A stretch of DNA of 64,000 nt from the NCBI RefSeq assembly GCF_958295425.1, contig NC_081145.1, forward strand, positions 12,559,099-12,623,098, written 5' to 3'. The translations under genes and the position numbers were made by a program. This DNA is from Solea solea (lineage: Eukaryota; Chordata; Actinopteri; Pleuronectiformes; Soleidae). Below the pieces are notes generated by a model. It saw only the letters and a list, made by a program, of their open reading frames with translations. It ran no database searches and was not told where the DNA came from. The stretch's first letter is position 1. Each line of letters starts with the position of its first letter. Below, in pieces: positions 26,101 to 44,244 of this stretch.

Positions 26101-29040
26101 TCTGTTTTATTCTGAAGGAGGATCTAGCAGATTTAAAGGATCAGATTTCTCTGTATGAGTCTGCTGTGAAACATGGTGTCATTGCATTAGACCTAAATAA
26201 TGACTGGGAGAACCATCTGTCTGAATCGTGTGTGGATTTAGGATTAAAGAAAAGGAAAAATGGCACACTTCACAGGTACATCTTAGTCAATGATGTTAGT
26301 GCTAGTATGTACTGTGATTAAAAATTTAGGCTCACGATTCTTTGAGCCAAAATCTAATTTTTCCCTACTGATTTGTCAGCACGGCCTTGACTCACCTGTC
26401 AGACTCCAAGCTGCCCAAGGACGAGGCTTTACGGCTGCTGCGAGTGGAGATGCAGCGCTGCCTGGGAAGTCTGAAGGGGAAGCGGCAGAAGATCAGTCAG
26501 CTGCAGGAGGATCTCCAGCACTGTCGGAGCCAAGTGAACGAACTGCACACTCAGTTAGATGAAGCCAAGCTCAGCTCTTCGGTGAGAAATCTGCACTATA
26601 TGATCAGACACTTGACATAATCTCGATCTGCTGGCTAAGACGTTTTACATTGTCCAAGTAGATTAGGAACATATTAAAAACAAATGGATCAATTACATAT
26701 TTGGATGTTTTCCCACAACATGTTTCTACTGGACTGGAATACAAAGGAACTCATTATTGTGTTGTTAAAGAATAGGGAACTCAAACCTGGTGTAAATAGT
26801 GTGGGAGCATAATGTATAAATATCTTCCTCCTCTTCTGTTACACCAACTGTCCTCATGTCCTCATTCACAACATCCATGAACCTTCTATGTGGTCTTCCT
26901 CTTTTCCTCCTGCATGGCAGCTTTATCTTTAACATCTTTTGTCCAATATAATCACTATCCCTCTTCTACATGTGAACAAACCATCTCAAACTGGCCTCTC
27001 TTAGTTTATCTCCAAACCATTCAACCTGAGCTGGCCAAACATGATGGCTGGCCTCACTCCTGTCTGATAGACCTTCCCTTTCAAATTTGCTGCTATCCTT
27101 CTGTCACACATCAGCCCAGACACTTGTCTCCACCCACTCCACCCTGCCTGCACTCTCTTCACCTCTTTTGTGCACTGTCAATTGCTTTAGATGGTTTACC
27201 TCAGGTTTTAATTATTTATTTATTTAAACTCATCCCTTTTCTCTACCCCTATTCCTTTCATTTCTCCAGACTCTCTTCCACCTGTCCCCTACTCTCACGC
27301 CAGAGCATAATCCATAAACCTGTTTTAAGAAATGAAATTGCATGTCTGCAGGTCAGGGAGAAAAGCCAGATGAAACATTTAGACATGACTGGAGAGTCTC
27401 AGAAGGATTTGATGAGATTACAGGAAGACAAGCGACACTTGCAGGAACAAGTGGAGGTTAGTTGCAGCTGATTATTACAACTCATCGTGTTTTTTGTTTT
27501 TGCGAGAAATCATGAATGATGGTTGGTCTGTCCTAATTGTTAGGCACTGGAGAAAAATAATAAAGAGCTCAAACAGAGTGAGGAGAAGGTGAGGTCTGCC
27601 AACTCAGAGCTGTGCACTAAGATGAGGGAGATGATCCAGGAGCTGGACCAAGAAAAGCAGGAGGCTGCTGAGAGGTAAGACACGGAGGATGTTAATGACT
27701 AGTAGACTTTTTTTCTTTAGCAGTGCTTGTTTTGATTCACGTATACAATCATTGTTTCTTCATGAAGAGCTGAGCGGATTCATCAGCAGTATAGGGATGA
27801 TGTGGTGAACCGGGTCAAAACGGAGCTCATGCTGGAATATGACGCTCAGCTTGAACAGCTAACTGAGCAGCACCAGCAGCAGGTCCAACAGTTACAGTAA
27901 GCTGTCCACTGCTGCCACTCACAACTTAAAGCAACCTTTGCAAACCTTTCCTACTTGTAAACATGTGTCTTCCTATACAGGACCCAGCTGTCTGAGGCCA
28001 ATGATAAACTGTTGGCTGTACAAGAATGCTATATATCCGTGTGCAAAGAAAAGGACATGCTCGAAGAAAGAACGCAGAACAAGGACGAGGAGGAAGCTTT
28101 GATCAGAGAAAATGAGGTATACAAATAATGGACCCTGTGTATGGAAAAATGTATGAGAAACAAATGTTCACATGATTCTTATATTTGTCAAACAAATAGT
28201 GAAAAATGATTTGTTATTGGTTGTTCTTCTCAGCAAAAAATGAGAGAGGAGAATGATAGAGCTGTGGAGAAGCTGAGGGTGGAGCTCGAGGCTCAGCATC
28301 GGGCGTCACTAAACCAGCTAAAAGCTCTGTGGTCCAAACAGAAGGAGGTAGAGATCCAGCAGCAGGTGAACTCTCATGTGGCTTCAACCAAGGCTGCCTG
28401 TAAGGAAGATCTGCAACAGGTATGTTTTCACTTATTTACTAATCAGCTTATTCAAGTTCTATAAGGAATTTGACTTACAAACACTTCTGTCCTGCTTCTG
28501 TACAGATGGAGAGAACTTGGACCCAGAGGCTTGAGGAGGCTCGGAGAGAGAAACACAGAGAGACTGCTGAGGGATCCTGTCAGACAGATGAGGTTGAAGG
28601 CAGAGGTGTGACGATTACTGTTGGGGAGCTGAACTCCAGGCTCCATGCCCAGAAACAACAGTTGCAACTGGAAGCTGATAAAGTGAAATGCAAAGCTGTG
28701 GAAGAAGCCAAGAAACAAACCCAGCGAGATCTTCAAGAAAAACATCTGGAGGACATGGCCAAGCAGGTCTTATACATATAATTCTCATCTAGAGTTGGAT
28801 AATGATTAAAATATATTTTTTTATATAGTATTGTTTTTGATGTTACTTTTATGGAATCTTATGGAAACAGAAAGACATGTTATTGATGCCGACCCGCAAT
28901 TGAACATGGACCAACTTTCTGCTCTCCAATTTATTCCTGGCATTATCAATGGTTCAATTAAATTAGCTGCGTCTCTTTTAAGATCTTCTTAACATATCTT
29001 CATTCATTAAACAAGCACCATCCTTTCAAAAAACAACACA

Positions 29041-29071
<31 letters not shown>

Positions 29072-32000
29072 TGTCTCTGGTCGTGACTTTGTGCACACCC
29101 CAAGACAGCCAATCATAAATACTGTCAGACAGTGTCCTGCTTTTTTTATTGGCTTCAACACTGATGAGATTGACTCCTTAGGTATCGAAATTTGATATTG
29201 AATGTTGGTATTGATGTTTGATACCAAGCCCTACTCTCACATTGATACTTATTGTCTTTCTTCTGTAACTTGAGGACTCCTCTGACTTGTGCTTCTATTA
29301 TTTCAATAGGTCAGAGTTAGTAGTGAACATAGATGTGTATGTGTTGGTGTTACAGGTCGAAGGTGCAGTGACCAGAGCGTACAATCACTGGATTGAGGAT
29401 TTGGGTTCATTACCAGAATACCAAGCATCTCTCCAAAGAGAGAAGGAGAAATGGGAAGAACAGGAAAAATGCACTGAGCAACAGGTACGATCATTTTTAT
29501 CTGTGTGAGTAAAAAGGTGTTGCTGCTGTCACGCCCCTTTTCTGTTGTTATATTGTGTATTTCTCCAAATGTTTTAGGTAACCCAGGCCCTGAGGGAGGC
29601 AGAAGAGCAATGGCTTAAAAAGCACAATAACCAGCTGGAGGAGCAGAGTTGTGGAGCGGAGAGGATGGAGGAGCTACAAGAGGAAGTGGCAACTCTCCAG
29701 AGCCAGCTGGAGCAAGTGAGGAGAAAGCAAGCCGCCCTGCAGAAGGCTGAGCTAGCTGGAGCTCGAGCAGCATGGAACAGAGACAAACAGCAGGAGATCT
29801 CAGTCATTCAGGCTCGCAGTGAGCAGGCGCACAAAACCAAACTGCAAGAGCAGCAAAAGAAGCTGGAACAGGCTTTGGAGCAAGCCAGAGATGATGCCGA
29901 ACTCCAGAATAAAGAGCTGCTCCTGCAGATGGAGGCCAAGCTTCAGGAGACTCTGAGGGCCCGAGAGGAGGAGTGGAGGTGTCGGCAGGCAGAGAAGAGG
30001 CAGCAGATAAGGAGTGACCTAATGACAGAGCTTCAGTCTGCGCTGGCAGAAATCCAAGCACAACTTCTCAAAGATTCCAGAACTGATCAGCAGGGAAGTG
30101 ACAACACCAGGACGAGCAGCGAGGATCCATCAGAGAGTGTAACATTAACACACATGATCCAAACATCCTGCATAGACATCGTCAGCAGAGCCGTAGCTCA
30201 GGCCAAGAAGGAGTGGAAGAGAGTGAGTTGTTACTGACTTTTCTTCTCGTCTATGATTAAATGAAGTGGTGCCATCTGTCAATGGTTTAACAGGACCGGT
30301 TCAGCTCAATGGCTGATTCATTTGCAGAGTCTTCAAAGCACAATGGTTAAACTGTAGCAGTACATAGAGCTGGCAGCAAGGTTATGTGCTGCAGCATTTA
30401 TTTATCACTGATGTGAATGTGTCTCTGATCTCTGGGAACGTTTCAGCTGATTTTACCTTCATGATTTAATTTCTGTCCCTTTTTTAGATAAGTGAGGAGA
30501 GACTGGGCCGTGTGCTGAAAGAAACTCAAGAACATCATGAGAGAGAAATGGACAAAATCCAAAGTATGTCAGTACTTTTTCAGTCATAGCTCCTTTAGTT
30601 TCTTCTTTTTTTAACAGTGTAAATTGCATAGAAAGTGCAAAGAAAATTATATGCTTTCATACATTTGCATTGTAGTAATAATAATAATGATCTTTACGTA
30701 GCACGTCTTATTAAATGCTTCACAAATTTAAAACCACTTGGTAGAAGACTTAAAATAAGAACATGAAATGAAACACAGTAATATGAGCAAAACCAAACAA
30801 TGGATAATAAAAAAAGTTAAATTGTCAACAGATTTGATTAACCCATCAACAAATTGACTGAACAATATTGTCCACTACTGTCCAGACTCTTTGTCTCAGA
30901 GGAAGGAACTGGCTCGTTGCAAAAAGGAGTGCACGGAGACTTCAAGTAAACTGCAGAAGAAGAATCAGGAGCTGCAGAGACACTTGGAGAAGGCCTGCCG
31001 TCAACTGCAGCACAGTGTTCGAGAACACAAAACTGCCATGCAGCAACTTAAAGGTATATTTATTCTATCCATTTTAAATGATCTACAAAAAATGACATGC
31101 TCTGTGCCTCTTTGTTGATGGGATACACTGTTTTTCATAGATGAGAATGAATGCAGCCTACAGAAGGCAAAGCAGGAATATCAGCAGCAGCTAGAGGAAG
31201 TGAAGAGGGTCAAAGAAGCGAGGTTTGTGTTGTTTTTATCATTTCTTAGCCGGTGTTTTTGTTTGTAGCCGACACATATTTCAGACCATAGGCCATAACT
31301 TACATCCCCAGAAAATGTCATCAAAATGCATCCTTTACTTTTTGAGGTACACTGCTCACAATCAGACAAACAAATGTGTGTAAAAACAACCTCCTTGGTG
31401 ACATTAATAATAATACGTATGGAGTGCTATTTGTTTCATGGTTAACATCAATATATTTAATGTTCTTGTTCACAGGAGTTCTGATCATCAGCAAAATATT
31501 CAGCAAGGCCTCGAAGAGATGAAGCAGCAATACTTATCGACTGTAGAGAAAATCAGAGGTTGGTGATTATTTACTGATTTATCATATTTTTTTCAGTCAA
31601 GTAATGTATAGAGTCAGTAAATTATAAGGACAAGAAAACAGGAGGAAACAGGTGGGGCGAGCTTCATTGGTATAGGAGCTTAATCTTTACCACATTCAGA
31701 TTCTCCAGAATGGATTTAAGAATGTATGACAGGCAGTTTGAAGATTGAAGGAAGGTCCTGTTTGTTTGTTAACAGTCCCAGTTGTGCATGTTTGCTAATT
31801 ATTAACGTCACATCGTTAACAACACATAGAAACACATAGAAAGTGTACCCGTTGGCAAGCGAAACAAAGAAAAAACGACTCTGGTATGAACAAATCTGCT
31901 ATATCACAGTGAAACTCAGACACTGATTTGAAAGCTCAGAGTGACTGCATACGAGTTTGAAAAATATTAACGTGCTAAAAAATGATGATAATAATATGTG

Positions 32001-33293
32001 TGGTGTGCAAATACCAAATCATCTCCACTCAAATGTTCTTGGTAAACAACAGATTATAACTGATGTTTTTTCTTTTTCTTTGAACAACAGCGGACATGCT
32101 GCGTTACCTTCAGGAGAGTCGGGAGCGAGCAGCAGAGATGATCCGCATGGAGGTACAGAGGGAGAGACAGGACACTGCCAGAAAGATGCGGCGTTATTAT
32201 TTGACCTGTCTGCAGGAGTTACTGGAGGATGGTGGAAATACCACAGGGCAAGTGGCTATACCTGGCACGAGTTTGTTTGTTTGCCTGCTTCACCATGACT
32301 CCTCAGGCTAATTAAATTGATTTTCTCATTTTCTGCAGAGCTGAAAAGAAAATAATGAATGCTGCGAGCAAACTGGCAGCTATGGCTAAAGTGCTGGAGA
32401 CGCCCACCAAAAGTAAATCTGGAAAGAACTACAGTTTGCCAAGTGAGTCATTTTTTTTGGAGGACTGCATTTTCTTTAAATATCAATGTGTTGTTGATTT
32501 GTATTTTGTATTGGCAGATTGTTCAACTGCTATATCAACCACTGGCTGCGCGCCAGGGAGAATCGCGGGCTCCAATAAGAACCAGCTTGTCCTGCCTGAG
32601 CTGCCTGAGCTGCCTGAGCTGCCAGGCATCAGAGCAGCTGAGCGATCCCACAGAGAAAAGACCTCTGTGGATACAGAGCAGAAAGCATCCGCTGCACCAG
32701 CCTGGACTAAACCTGTGAGCCACCAGGACACTCGTGTATGTGGGAAGGATGAGACCTTAGAAGCAGCCATGAAACCTCAAACTTCTGCAAACTCTGTGAG
32801 GAGTAAGACCAGGAAACAGTACCTGCAGGAAACAGACTCCAGCACAGCGGACCACCACCAGGACTCGGAGCAACAGAGCAAACCTGCTCTCATTCAGGAG
32901 GCTTCCATTAGAGACATGAGACGGGTCGACTGGAGCATGACCAGCAGCGACTCGGACACAAGCTTCCACATTCCCAAACTCTCCTACTCGGGGAGGAAAG
33001 TGGAACCAGTGAGGCCGTTCTCTGTTTCCGCTACCTCAGCCGGCGACTTGCGAGAGTTTGGTGGCCTCTCTCCAGATGCATCTGACCTGACGGTTTATAA
33101 CGACATTGTCAAGAGGACACCTCAAACACAGACCTTAAACTTTGCCAGTGTGAAGACGAGTACACAGAGAGGACCCATCCTTGGCTCGGAGTCTGTGAAG
33201 CAGCAAGACGTTTGTTCTGGGCCTGTGTTCTCTGAGCTGAGACAGCGGCAGCAGGACAGCGGCTTTGACAGTCCTTTATACCAACAAAAATAA
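20149..33293 (+). CDS. cep152: Centrosomal protein CEP152 (complete, 27 coding exons)
   Basis: Scaffold of the mother-centriole ring that recruits PLK4 and works with CEP63 in centriole duplication. Exons: 20149-20235, 22964-23070, 23188-23248, 23341-23661, 23914-24046, 24337-24477, 24880-25019, 25385-25585, 25675-25822, 25936-26027, 26118-26275, 26380-26581, 27352-27456, 27544-27674, 27768-27896, 27981-28116, 28234-28419, 28506-28766, 29356-29484, 29578-30222, 30488-30563, 30886-31053, 31141-31222, 31476-31558, 32091-32247, 32339-32442, 32518-33293. All phases close: 1652 residues. The acidic N-terminus ([20 protein letters not shown]) resembles the PLK4-binding region of human CEP152. From about residue 240 to 1370 the protein is mostly Gln/Glu/Lys-rich coiled coil. 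'[13 protein letters not shown]', '[13 protein letters not shown]' and '[12 protein letters not shown]' match conserved CEP152 segments, and the end '[10 protein letters not shown]' matches the family tail. The intron after 32247 has a GC donor. A short Pro-Glu-Leu repeat lies in the last exon. Confidence 0.95.
22384..22672 (+). mobile_element. L2-type LINE 3' end
   Basis: The translated start '[20 protein letters not shown]' is the usual C-terminal RT/ORF2 end of L2/CR1-like LINEs. It is followed by the teleost tail 'gtaagtcgctttggataaaa' plus 'gcgtctgctaaatgaca' and a terminal (TGTAA)n array. 5' truncated; sits in cep152 intron 1 (20236-22963). Confidence 0.65.
26815..27260 (-). mobile_element. 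RTE-like LINE reverse transcriptase 3' fragment (antisense)
   Basis: Minus-strand reading gives '[13 protein letters not shown]', '[12 protein letters not shown]' and '[19 protein letters not shown]', characteristic of the C-terminus of fish RTE-type LINEs. Stops and an internal deletion show it is dead. It lies in the cep152 intron 26582-27351. The apparent 193-residue plus-strand reading frame over this region is this fragment read backwards and run into exon 13. Confidence 0.6.
29044..29071. repeat. (CA)n microsatellite
   Basis: Pure CA dinucleotide run in the cep152 intron 28767-29355. Confidence 0.9.
32248..32338 (+). other. cep152: cep152 intron with GC-AG splice sites
   Basis: Exon 25 ends '...accacagg' and the intron starts 'gcaagt'. 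The next exon begins 'agctgaaaag' after 'ttctgcag'. Only this junction yields the conserved '[14 protein letters not shown]' reading. A nearby GT ('caa|gtggct') would run the next exon into an immediate stop (agc tga). Confidence 0.85.
32590..32624 (+). repeat. cep152: In-frame 9-bp tandem repeat in cep152 last exon
   Basis: About 3.5 copies of 'ctgcctgag' encode Leu-Pro-Glu repeats. The 9-base period keeps the frame, so copy-number change would not disrupt the protein. Confidence 0.85.
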
Positions 33294-33378
33294 TGGGCAA
33301 GTATGAGGTATAATAGGAAGATGAGCTTAAACCTTATTTCTGTTGCCAAAGAGTGCCTTTAATAGTTGCTTACAGTAT

Positions 33379-33413
<35 letters not shown>

Positions 33414-34644
33414 GGATTAATGTTTGACTTACTGTGAAATGCCTTCATTCACTTTGTTGTGCAGGTTGGATGTGAAGGTTAAAACCACTTCTGCATGACA
33501 TTTGTTCCACATATTGTAAACCTGTTCCTGTCAAAAAGGAAATTAAATTAAGTTTAGATGGTGTTCTTTTAGGGACATTTAATTTAGATTTGCATGAATA
33601 TTCAAATAGGTTCTTATAAGCTAATGTCCATGAGTGTCGAAGGAGAGGTGACTCTCCTTCGATATTTTACTATTTACATACACGATATTAAAGAAAATGC
33701 CTTTGTGTCCAAAGCCACAGTCCTGCCCCCACTGAAACCTTAAATATGAAACACTGGCAGCTTACTACCACTGTAAAATCAAAGTTAGTCCACTCCGAGG
33801 GATTTTTCCTCCTCGTCATCACTTTCTCAGCGACGCAGCTTCAAGTATGTTTACATTTTCATATTTAAATAGTTTTTATACTACTTTTATTAAAGACATA
33901 TGCTGTGCATAGCTTTTAAATGTTTTATATGTTTGTGCATTTATATGTTAATTGTTTTGTGTTCTTTGAATAAATCTCAAAGTTTTATTGCAAATTAGGA
34001 AGGAATCATTTGTTTGTGATGGAAGCCAAGGTTTAAGATTTAATCAAAAAATGTCTTTGTCTTTGTAATGTCCACTAGGTGATTATGTGTGGTTTGTGTA
34101 CAAAAGAAAGAAATAGTTTGAGGGTGTTGAGATTTAGGAAATACAGATCAACATTTTCTGGAATTTTGGGAACCTAGCAACTAACCGATTTAGACAAAAT
34201 AATTGAAAGAATAACTGTTAGTTGCAGCCCATGTCCACTGGTACACATTCAACCCTATCCACTATAATTTACTTTTTAGAAGAGTTCATTCTGAGACATG
34301 GCAAACTGTCCTTTGACCTAGATTGAAAACTACCTGCTGACACAAATGTTGGTCGTTTCATTGGCTCTCATTCCTCAAAAGTAAATGTTACATTTTTACA
34401 GTTGTAAACTAAATATCTGGGCTCTGGAGCTCTGACCTCAAAACGCTATGATTCTGAAGAAAACCCCAGAACGACACTCAAATCATTATAAAGGTTAAAC
34501 TTCAGAGAACTAAGACACTGAACACAACAGATTACACATAACATAGTTGAATACTCTTCCTCCTCCTCCTCCTCCTCCTCCTTTCCTTCAGCACGAAAAT
34601 ACAAACGAGAGCCATAGTCCACTACACAGTCCACTGGTCAACAT
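33294..34644. other. cep152 3' UTR and intergenic DNA up to the gap
   Basis: Contains a (TG)n run at about 33383-33412, a good AATAAA at 33969-33974 about 680 bases after the cep152 stop, and a TCC-repeat at 34558-34581 close to the assembly gap. No gene seen. Confidence 0.6.
33969..33974 (+). terminator. Candidate cep152 polyadenylation signal
   Basis: AATAAA in 'ctttgaataaatctcaaag', the first canonical hexamer in the expected range after the stop codon at 33293. Confidence 0.45.
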
Positions 34645-34844
34645 NNNNNNNNNNNNNNNNNNNNNNNNNNNNNNNNNNNNNNNNNNNNNNNNNNNNNNNN
34701 NNNNNNNNNNNNNNNNNNNNNNNNNNNNNNNNNNNNNNNNNNNNNNNNNNNNNNNNNNNNNNNNNNNNNNNNNNNNNNNNNNNNNNNNNNNNNNNNNNNN
34801 NNNNNNNNNNNNNNNNNNNNNNNNNNNNNNNNNNNNNNNNNNNN
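34645..34844. other. Assembly gap (200 N)
   Basis: Exactly 200 unknown bases, flanked on both sides by TCC/CCT-rich sequence. This suggests a collapsed or unsequenced repeat. The start codon of the first slc27a2 copy lies inside or just before it. Confidence 0.98.
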
Positions 34845-34845
34845 T

Positions 34846-41710
<6,865 letters not shown>

Positions 41711-42239
41711 AGTGCTTTTCATTGCTTCTCTTTTAAACGGAATTTAATATTCACACACAGTATGACTTTCTCACTCATGCAGAGAACATGTTTGATCCTG
41801 CTGCAATGAGACTGACATGAAGTATATTATAAAATATACATTGACAATGATTGCAGAGCAACTGTTGCTTTAAAATGTGCAAAAATTCAAGTTTTTTCCC
41901 CCATGGAGAAAACAGCTGTTGTTCACACAGCAACTTCTCACTGAGATGTGGATTCTGTTCTGCTGGGGCTGTCATCAGTGTAGGTGGTGGCATCTCTGCC
42001 CTGTATACAATACAGCTCTCTGTGTGTGACTGCTGAGCATCTGGTGTTTGATCCAGCCCCCCATTGGAAGCACAATAATAAAATAACAAAGAAAAAACAG
42101 CTAAAAATGCTCTCACTTTCTCATTCTTCAGTTTGATATGCTTAATCACCAATGTTTCTACTTCTGTTCATTCTGACAGTAGGAGAGTCACAGGTATAAA
42201 TAATAATAACAGCTGAGTTCCATTTAGCTTCCTCACTTT

Positions 42240-42330
42240 AAGGGTGCATACCTTGCCTTTCGCCCTATGTCAGCTGAGATTGGCGCCCTCATGTGGAGGA
42301 TAAAGCAGTAGAACATGAGTGAGTGAGTTT
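42240..42330 (+). repeat. RTE/Rex3-type LINE 3' tail
   Basis: 'cgccctatgtcagctgagat' followed by 'ccctcatgtggaggataaag' and a terminal 'gagtgagtgag' run. It is related to 130-268. Confidence 0.55.
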
Positions 42331-42841
42331 AAGGGTACTTACTGGTTCACTGATCTGAACACAGCCATTGTTAATGTGATCAATAACACCTGTTCCTTTC
42401 CCGCTGAAACACATCGAAATGACTGCTGTGCAAAGAGCCCATTACTGTGTAAACACACAGCCAACATTCATTTTATCATAAACACCTGTGACTTGCTTTC
42501 TGTAAGCTGTCAAAATGGCTGCTGTGCCATTAAGGGTTCGAAAACGGTGAAATTCTTCTTCTACACCAACAAGCATATGACATATATGACAAACTATACA
42601 AACAAATAAAATATAAGAGCAATTAAGACTACAAAAGAATGCATCTTTCTCTTTTAAAAAAAGGGAATAAAAGGGAATAAAACTACTATACACTTTGAAA
42701 TGAAATTTTTCTTTTCAATGTAAATCTTGATTATAAATACACCTCGAACCTGGGTCTTCTTGCTGACCACTACACCAACCGTGAGGCCCTGATCCAATAT
42801 CAGACATATAACAATATAATATTCGATACAATACAAAAATC

Positions 42842-42904
42842 CTATATATATATGTATATATATATATATGTGTATATATATATATATGTGTATATATATA
42901 TATA
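42842..42904. repeat. (TA)n microsatellite with TATG interruptions
   Basis: Alternating TA tract interrupted by 'tgtgta'. No coding value. Confidence 0.9.
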
Positions 42905-43386
42905 CTATGCACATGCTGTAAAAATGTGAATAACAATCAACAAAAGCATTTTAGCCAAGTCATGTTTAAGCTGGTTATTTTTTTCTTTTTGGGAGAACAA
43001 TATTTGTAACACAGTTGGAGAATGATGTATTTAAAAAGCCTCAGCACAACTGGGTCTTTAACAGCTTCATACGTTCATAAATGCTCTAAAATGACTGCAT
43101 CGGACTAATATCAGTATTGGTAGTAATTTTGGATATGAGGGTGCATGTGTTGCTGTATTTAATTATAAGAAAGCAGGTTTATACAGGGGTGGATCCCCAC
43201 TTCCTTAAGAATATGTTTAAAAATTGTTATATTCTCACAATTTACTTTTAGTGTTTTTCATTGCTTGTAGTATTTTTGCTACCTAAATGAAGTGCAGTTC
43301 GCAGTAATAACCTGCTGGTGTCGCAGGTGTGAATCACTTTGATTGGAGTTCATTGTCCTAATTGTTGTTGTGGATACTTTTCAAAG

Positions 43387-43412
43387 CTGTGTGTGTGTGT
43401 GTGTGTGTGTGT
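43387..43412. repeat. (GT)n microsatellite
   Basis: Simple GT repeat about 315 bases upstream of the copy 2 start codon. Confidence 0.9.
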
Positions 43413-43620
43413 TTGTGTGTGAAGTGAATTTAGTAGGAAAAAAACAACAGTATATTAGAATTAGTATGACATAGAATAGAATACAATAGAATACAATAGA
43501 ATAGACATAAATAAAAATGAGAAATAAATGAAAGGTGTAAACATGACACTGAGTGACTGGACACAGTGTCATGCGTAGTACAGAGTGCGTGAACTTTGAC
43601 ACTAATTTCACTCTTTCCAC

Positions 43621-43624
<4 letters not shown>

Positions 43625-43656
<32 letters not shown>
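43625..43656. repeat. (CT)n run upstream of slc27a2 copy 2
   Basis: Pyrimidine CT repeat 70-100 bases before the ATG at 43727, probably in the 5' UTR or core promoter. CT/GA runs are often GAGA-like or simply polymorphic; no function can be assigned. Confidence 0.85.
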
Positions 43657-43661
<5 letters not shown>

Positions 43662-43726
43662 GTGTGTTTGTCTCAGTGTCTCTGTTGTGGCTGGATGAGT
43701 CCAGCTCAGCTTAGTGAGCTGCAAAC

Positions 43727-44210
43727 ATGTACATCTGGTTCACAGTGTTGGCCGGACTGGCCATCCTGTCCTTCTCTTTCCTCAAAACACTTTTCCCTTA
43801 CTTTGACGCAGACTGTGCGTACATCCTGCGGAGCCTCAAACTCGGTGCCAGACTCGTCAAGTACAAGAAAAACAAGCCCTTCTACAGCATCCTGGACTGT
43901 TTCTTGGACGCAGCGAGGAGACACCCCACGAAGACATTTGTGCACTTTGAAGGTCGAGATTTTTCTTATGGCGAAGTGGACAAGCAGAGCAGCAAAGTGG
44001 CCAGAGCGCTGCAGGCTGCAGCTCAGCTGAAGGAGGGCGACACTGTGGCCATGTTTCTCCCCAACGAACCCAGTTTCATATGGACTTGGCTCGGTTTGGC
44101 CAAACTGGGCTGTGTGGCTGCTCTGCTCAACTTCAACATCAGGTCCAAGTCTCTGCTGCACTGTTTCTCCTGCTGTGGAGCTAAAGTCATCATCTCCTCT
44201 GCAGGTCAGT

Positions 44211-44244
<34 letters not shown>

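Larger units (their letters stand above)
41711..43726. other. Interval between the tandem slc27a2 copies
   Basis: Holds the 3' UTR of copy 1 (AATAAA at 42077-42082 is one candidate), an RTE/Rex3-type tail at 42240-42330, a (TA)n tract at 42842-42904, a (GT)n tract at 43387-43412, and a (CT)n run at 43625-43656 in the presumed 5' UTR of copy 2. No gene seen. Confidence 0.6.

Noticed and set aside
26890..27471. 193-codon open frame as an extra gene in cep152
   Set aside because: Its first three quarters are an antisense RTE LINE fragment and the end is cep152 exon 13 without its acceptor.
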